Part shown: positions 13,663-17,337 of the stretch, in pieces
Numbering within the stretch: the stretch's first letter is position 1
Layout: each line of letters begins with the position of its first letter
Assembly: GCA_009699915.1 (NCBI GenBank)
Contig: WLNG01000004.1
Location: forward strand, 1-17,337
Source of the DNA: Actinomycetota bacterium
Lineage (GTDB): Bacteria > Actinomycetota > Thermoleophilia > Solirubrobacterales > Solirubrobacteraceae
DNA length: 17,337 nucleotides
Reading direction: 5' to 3'
Position numbers and translations under genes: made by a program
Notes under the pieces: generated by a model
Databases searched by the model: none
Told to the model about the DNA's origin: nothing
The model's input: the letters and a program-made list of their open reading frames with translations, nothing else

Positions 13663-15873
13663 ATGTCCCGCCGCGCACGCCAGATCCGACGCCGTCGCAG
13701 CCAGGGCGGTCCCGCGCGCATCGTCGCGGTGCTCTTCGGCCTGATGGCATCGGTCGTGGTGATCGCGATCGTCGCGGGCCTCGGCTGGGTCGTGTCGGTC
13801 GCCGCCTCCGGCCCGGACATCTCCGAGCTGGCCCCGATCCCGCAGGACTCAACGTCGATCGTCTACGCGTCGGATGGCACCACGCGCCTCGGGTACATCC
13901 AGGGCGACACCTTGCGCACCCCTGTCGCCGCGAGCGCGATGCCCCAGGTGATCCGCGACGCGACCGTCGCGATCGAGGACAAGCGCTTCTACAAGCACGG
14001 CGGTGTCGACTTCGAGGGCGTTGTGCGCGCGGCGATCAAGAACGCCTCCAAGGGCGGAACGGTCGAGGGCGGATCGACGCTCACGATGCAGCTCGTGCGC
14101 AACCTCTACACGGAGGACACCGTCCGCTCGGGAGTCGCCGGCTACAAGCGCAAGATCCGCGAGGCGAAGCTCGCCTCTGAGCTCGAAGACAAGCACCCGG
14201 GCCTGGCCGGCAAGCGCTGGCTGCTCACCCAGTACCTCAACAACGTGCCCTATGGCACGGTCGGCGGCCAGACGGCCGTCGGGATCCAAGCGGCGGCACG
14301 CGTCTTCTTCGGCAAGTCGGCGGCAGGGCTCACGCTCCCGGAGGCGGCGCTGCTGGCCGGACTCCCACAGGCGCCGTCGCTCTACAACCCGCTGCTCGAC
14401 CCGCAGCGCGCGACGCAGCGCCGCGCCGAGGTCCTCGACGCGATGGCGGCGGAGGGCTACATCACCCCCGCGCAGGCGCAGGAGGCCAAGCAGGCGCCGC
14501 TCAGCGTCAGGCGCAACACCTACTACGCGAAGAAGCGCGAGAGCTACTTCTTCGACTTCGTCAAGCAGCAACTGATCGAGGAGTACGGCCTGGCCCGCGT
14601 GCAGCGCGGCGGCATGCGCGTCTTCACCACCCTCGACCTGAAGCTCCAGCGGCGCGCCACCCAGGCGATCGCCGAGCGGCTGCCGAACCCTGGCGACCCG
14701 GCGGCGGCGGTTGTGACGATGGATCCGAAGACCGGCCACATCCTCGCGATGACCTCCTCCGGGGATTACCGATCCTCCGTCTTCAATCTCGCGGCGCAGG
14801 GCAGACGCCAGCCCGGGTCGACCTTCAAGGTCATGGTGATGATGGCCGCGATCCGGCAGGGCGTGGACATCAGGAACACGACCTACGAGTCCCAGCCACT
14901 CGATTTCTTCGACCAGAAGACCGGAACGCAGATCAAGGTCGTCACCGACGATCACGCCTACGTCGGGGCCGCGACGATCTTCAACTCGCTCGTGCGTTCC
15001 GACAACACCGTCTTCCAGCAGCTCGACCTCGACGTGACGCCCGAGGCGGTGCGCCAGACCGCCTACGACATGGGCATCACCAGCAAGCTCGACGCCTATC
15101 CCGCGGAGGGCCTGGGCGGCCTGACCAATGGCGTCTCCCCGCTCGAGATGGCGCGAGCGTACGCGACGATCAGCAACGGTGGATGGCGCGTGAAGCCGAT
15201 CGTCATCGACCATGTCGTATTCCCGGGCGGCCGCACCGATACTGCGATCGGCAAGCCGGAGCGCGTGAAGATCTTCACCGACGGCGAGACCCACCAGGCG
15301 ACGCTCGCGATGGAGGCGAACGTCCAGGGCGGCACGGGCACACGCGCGCAGATCGGCTGCCCGGCGGCCGGCAAGACCGGCACCACGAGCAGCTTCACCG
15401 ACGCATGGTTCGACGGCTTCACCAGCTCGCTGGGCACCGTCGTCTGGGTCGGCTACCCGAACGCGACGACCTCGATGACCTCCGTCCCCGGCTGGGGGAC
15501 GATGTTCGGCGGCATGGCGCCGGCGGCGATCTGGCATGACGTCATGGCCTACGCGATGGAGAGCCGGCCGTGCGATCCCTTCCCCGAGCCCAGCGAGCCC
15601 TTCGTGAGCAGACCGGTCGACCTCTTCTACTCCTCGAACCCGCCCACCCCGGCCGAGGATCCGCTCGATCTCGAGGCGAAGAAGAAGGCAGAGGAGGAGA
15701 AGAAGAAGAAGGAGGCAGCAAAGAAGAAGAAGGAAGCCGAAAAGAACAAGTACCCGGACAACCAGTACGAATCGCCGCCGCAGGACGGGCCCGGGACCAC
15801 AGATCCCGGAACCACCGATCCGGGCACTACCCCGGGCGGCGACCCGGGCACCGGCGGCACGACACCCGGCTGA
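13663..15873 (+). CDS. Class A penicillin-binding protein (transglycosylase/transpeptidase)
   Basis: This 736-residue bifunctional peptidoglycan synthase polymerises lipid II and cross-links the stems outside the membrane. A basic cytoplasmic N-terminus ([11 protein letters not shown]) precedes one TM segment (about 20-47). The GT51 domain has the catalytic Glu in [11 protein letters not shown] (E105), [12 protein letters not shown] (136-147) and QYLNNVPYG. The transpeptidase domain has the nucleophile motif STFK (S386, K389), SDN (446-448) and KTGT (571-574). The C-terminal extension is low-complexity: a Lys/Glu-rich helix (about 672-696), then Pro/Gly/Thr repeats with two copies of GTTDP (711-720). 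No PASTA domain is present. Length is normal for actinobacterial PonA-type PBPs. It is followed 40 bases later by infA. Confidence 0.94.
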   Translation: MSRRARQIRRRRSQGGPARIVAVLFGLMASVVVIAIVAGLGWVVSVAASGPDISELAPIPQDSTSIVYASDGTTRLGYIQGDTLRTPVAASAMPQVIRDATVAIEDKRFYKHGGVDFEGVVRAAIKNASKGGTVEGGSTLTMQLVRNLYTEDTVRSGVAGYKRKIREAKLASELEDKHPGLAGKRWLLTQYLNNVPYGTVGGQTAVGIQAAARVFFGKSAAGLTLPEAALLAGLPQAPSLYNPLLDPQRATQRRAEVLDAMAAEGYITPAQAQEAKQAPLSVRRNTYYAKKRESYFFDFVKQQLIEEYGLARVQRGGMRVFTTLDLKLQRRATQAIAERLPNPGDPAAAVVTMDPKTGHILAMTSSGDYRSSVFNLAAQGRRQPGSTFKVMVMMAAIRQGVDIRNTTYESQPLDFFDQKTGTQIKVVTDDHAYVGAATIFNSLVRSDNTVFQQLDLDVTPEAVRQTAYDMGITSKLDAYPAEGLGGLTNGVSPLEMARAYATISNGGWRVKPIVIDHVVFPGGRTDTAIGKPERVKIFTDGETHQATLAMEANVQGGTGTRAQIGCPAAGKTGTTSSFTDAWFDGFTSSLGTVVWVGYPNATTSMTSVPGWGTMFGGMAPAAIWHDVMAYAMESRPCDPFPEPSEPFVSRPVDLFYSSNPPTPAEDPLDLEAKKKAEEEKKKKEAAKKKKEAEKNKYPDNQYESPPQDGPGTTDPGTTDPGTTPGGDPGTGGTTPG

Positions 15874-15877
15874 TCCC

Positions 15878-15891
15878 CGCCACCGCGGGAC
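15878..15891 (+). terminator. Short GC hairpin after the PBP gene
   Basis: CCCGC, a CACC loop and GCGGG form a 5-bp GC stem a few bases after the PBP stop, with no T-run. It could be a weak terminator or attenuating structure before infA, but a stem this short is expected by chance at this GC content. Confidence 0.15.
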
Positions 15892-15898
15892 CTGCTGC

Positions 15899-15904
15899 TA
15901 CCGT
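15899..15904 (+). promoter_or_regulatory. -10-like TACCGT before infA
   Basis: TACCGT fits TAnnnT and ends nine bases before the infA ATG (15914), slightly further than the other leaderless-type boxes. It would allow infA to be expressed separately from the PBP gene. No -35 box is evident. Confidence 0.28.
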
Positions 15905-15913
15905 CGGCCGCTC

Positions 15914-16132
15914 ATGGCCAAGGAAGAGAAGGTCGAATTCGAGGGGGAGGTCGTCGAGGCGCTCCCCAACGCGATGTTCCGCGTCCAACTCGACAACGGC
16001 CACAACGTCCTCGGGCACGTAGCGGGAAAGATGCGTCGCTACCGGATCCGAATCCTCCCGGGCGACCGCGTCCGCGTCGAGGTCTCGCCGTACGACCTCG
16101 ACCGCGCCCGGATCGTCTACCGGCACCGCTGA
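15914..16132 (+). CDS. infA: Translation initiation factor IF-1
   Basis: This 72-residue S1/OB-fold protein binds the ribosomal A site during initiation. It has the standard length and signature: [20 protein letters not shown] near the start, then [38 protein letters not shown] to the end. Differences from the usual sequence are minor ([11 protein letters not shown] for AHISGKMRKHY). Most bacteria carry infA within the spc/alpha ribosomal protein cluster, but here it stands between a PBP gene and thiL. Without the genome it is unclear whether this is the only copy. The ATG fits the family N-terminus ([11 protein letters not shown]). Confidence 0.95.
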   Translation: MAKEEKVEFEGEVVEALPNAMFRVQLDNGHNVLGHVAGKMRRYRIRILPGDRVRVEVSPYDLDRARIVYRHR

Positions 16133-16148
16133 TCTCCTGAGGGCCGGC

Positions 16149-17093
16149 GTGGGCGAACTCTCGCTCATCGAAGCCTTCGAGCGGATCATGCGGCCGCGGT
16201 CCGCGACGATCCTGCGCTGGGTCGGGGACGACGCAGCCGTTGTACGCGCACGTCCGATTTCCGTCACCAGCGTCGACACGATGGTGGAGGGTGTCCACCT
16301 GCGCCTGGACCCACCGGCGGCAACCGCCGCGGACGCCGCGCACCGCGCGCTCGCCGCGGCGCTCTCCGACCTCGCGGCGATGGGCGCCGAGGCCGGCGAG
16401 GCCTACATCGCACTCGCCGTCCCACCGCATCTCGGCGAAGGCGACGTCCTCGATATGGCGCGGTCCTTCGAGGCCCTCGCGGAGCGCACCGGCGTGACGA
16501 TCGCCGGGGGCGACCTCGTGCGCGCGTCGGCGCTGATGGTCAGCGTCACCGTCGTCGGATGGGCCGACTCGCCGCGCGAGCTCGTCGGCCGCGATGGCGC
16601 GCGCGTCGGCGACATCGTCGTCGTCACCGGCCCGTTGGGAGCTTCGGCTGCCGGGCTCGCGATCCTCGACGGCCGCGCTAGCGGCCCACAGGAGCTGGTG
16701 CAGGCGCACCTGCGGCCTGAGCCACGGCTCGCGCAGGGACGACTGCTCGCACGGATCGGAGCCCGCGCGCTGATCGACCTCTCCGACGGCCTGGCAACCG
16801 ACGCGCAGCACATCGCTCGGCGCAGCGGCGTGCGGCTCGAGCTCGAGCTCGGCGCGCTGCCCCTGGCCCCCGGGGTGGAGGCCGTCGCCAAACAGCTCGG
16901 CGTCAATGCCGCGCAGCTGGCCGCGACCGGCGGCGAGGACTTCGAACTCTGCGCCTGCCTGCCCCGGCATGTCGCGATCCCGGCCGGGATGACGGTGGTG
17001 GGCCGCGTCGTGGAGGGTCCGGCCGAGGCGGTGTTCAAGGGGTCCGACGGGGAGCCGCTGCGGCTCGCCGGATACGAGCACCATCTGGGCTGA
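16149..17093 (+). CDS. thiL: Thiamine-monophosphate kinase
   Basis: ThiL phosphorylates thiamine monophosphate with ATP to thiamine diphosphate, the last step of vitamin B1 cofactor synthesis. The 314-residue protein has the PurM/ThiL fold motifs in order: GDDAAVV (26-32, metal/ATP), [11 protein letters not shown] (41-51), SDLAAMGAE (73-81), IAGGDLVRA (118-126), TGPLG (160-164), [12 protein letters not shown] (208-219) and GGEDFEL (261-267). The start is GTG 16149, preceded by GAGGG a few bases upstream, and lies 16 bases after infA, suggesting cotranscription. The 3' end overlaps a small minus-strand gene by 59 bases. Confidence 0.94.
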   Translation: MGELSLIEAFERIMRPRSATILRWVGDDAAVVRARPISVTSVDTMVEGVHLRLDPPAATAADAAHRALAAALSDLAAMGAEAGEAYIALAVPPHLGEGDVLDMARSFEALAERTGVTIAGGDLVRASALMVSVTVVGWADSPRELVGRDGARVGDIVVVTGPLGASAAGLAILDGRASGPQELVQAHLRPEPRLAQGRLLARIGARALIDLSDGLATDAQHIARRSGVRLELELGALPLAPGVEAVAKQLGVNAAQLAATGGEDFELCACLPRHVAIPAGMTVVGRVVEGPAEAVFKGSDGEPLRLAGYEHHLG

Positions 17094-17301
17094 AAGCGAG
17101 CGCGGCCGCCCCCACGCGGACGAGCGCGCAGTGGTCCAGGAACGCGTCGGCGACAAGCACCGGATCGACCACGTACCCACCGGCGGCGATCGAAGCCCGA
17201 AGACGATCGATCTGCGTTGGGGTGGGTTGGTCTCCGACGGGCGCCATGCACTCTCTGCTTCGGCGGGCGGCGAGCAGGCCTTGAGCGCAGGCGCCCGGCA
17301 T
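17035..17301 (-). CDS. Small FlgM-like (anti-sigma-28 type) protein, tentative
   Basis: The minus-strand frame from ATG 17301 encodes 88 residues. Its centre, [26 protein letters not shown] (30-55), closely resembles the C-terminal sigma-binding helices of FlgM, whose pattern is roughly V..L...I..G.Y.VD...IA..L. FlgM holds sigma-28 (FliA) inactive until the flagellar hook is complete. A shorter start at ATG 17247 ([12 protein letters not shown]) also fits the family, but TAGGTC lies seven bases before ATG 17301 and favours the longer form. The residues after about 60 are Ala/Arg-rich, and the last 19 codons run antisense to the thiL 3' end, so they may be poorly conserved. No flagellar genes are in the window; this could be an orphan regulator or the first gene of an unseen cluster. 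Confidence 0.45.
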   Translation of the reverse strand: MPGACAQGLLAARRSRECMAPVGDQPTPTQIDRLRASIAAGGYVVDPVLVADAFLDHCALVRVGAAALAFSPDGARIRRAAAAPRRTP

Positions 17302-17308
17302 GCGCGCC

Positions 17309-17314
17309 GACCTA
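17309..17314 (-). promoter_or_regulatory. -10-like TAGGTC for the FlgM-like gene
   Basis: On the minus strand TAGGTC ends seven bases before ATG 17301 and contains a CTAG core, like several other boxes here. On the plus strand the same core reads TAGAGG and could serve a rightward gene beyond the window edge. Confidence 0.25.
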
Positions 17315-17337
17315 GAGGCGCCGCGCCGAGCGGGTTC

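Noticed and set aside
13849..15537. 562-codon minus-strand frame opposite the PBP gene
   Set aside because: The translation is Arg/Glu/Val-rich without recognisable motifs and lies wholly inside a well-supported PBP gene.
15912..17180. 422-codon minus-strand frame opposite infA and thiL
   Set aside because: Shadow of two confidently identified genes; low-complexity composition.
1..17337. CRISPR arrays, insertion sequences, integrases, attachment sites or prophage genes
   Set aside because: No repeat arrays, transposase motifs or terminal inverted repeats were seen, and gene content and GC appear uniform.

Overview
The window is a dense, very GC-rich stretch of ordinary bacterial chromosome with 18 protein genes, the first cut by the window edge, and one tRNA. 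Almost every stop codon is TGA and GTG starts are common. Many genes have a TAnnnT -10-like hexamer only 6-9 bases upstream of the start codon, which is typical of leaderless transcription in Actinobacteria. Together with the gene content (fused siroheme methyltransferase/HemD, MscS-like channel, actinobacterial-type PBP1), this suggests a deep-branching actinobacterium, possibly class Thermoleophilia (Solirubrobacterales-like). That placement is inference; no 16S rRNA gene is present.

Layout. 3-4203 (+): the C-terminal ~470 residues of a uroporphyrinogen-III methyltransferase/synthase fusion, then a saccharopine-dehydrogenase-like oxidoreductase, an S-adenosyl-L-methionine hydrolase (DUF62 family) and a stand-alone biotin-protein ligase. 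The last three are packed with gaps or overlaps that suggest one transcript. 4212-6758 (-): a large SF2 helicase with an acidic insertion between its NPHQ motif and Walker A, plus a helical C-terminal half. It converges on birA and diverges from the next block. 6914-10520 (+): a membrane-tethered TlpA-like thioredoxin, a GalT-family protein that probably starts at a CTG codon, an AEC-family permease, D-aminoacyl-tRNA deacylase and an unrecognised 205-residue protein. 10561-10634 (+): tRNA-Arg(CCU) with its own promoter. 10647-12792 (-): an apparent operon HAD hydrolase -> CPBP membrane protease -> pyrE. 12817-17093 (+): MscS-like channel, bifunctional penicillin-binding protein, translation initiation factor IF-1 and thiamine-monophosphate kinase. 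17035-17301 (-): a small FlgM-like protein overlapping the end of thiL.

Most genes are housekeeping: tetrapyrrole and cofactor metabolism (hemD, birA, thiL), translation (dtd, tRNA-Arg, infA), pyrimidines (pyrE) and cell wall/envelope (PBP, MscS, CPBP). I see no mobile element, CRISPR array, phage gene or recognisable defence island. The most unusual items are the helicase architecture, the GalT-family protein that has lost its zinc cysteines and has an unusual start, and the promoter layout. In that layout the rare tetranucleotide CTAG, and nearly all the rare non-TGA stop codons, sit in -10 positions just before start codons.
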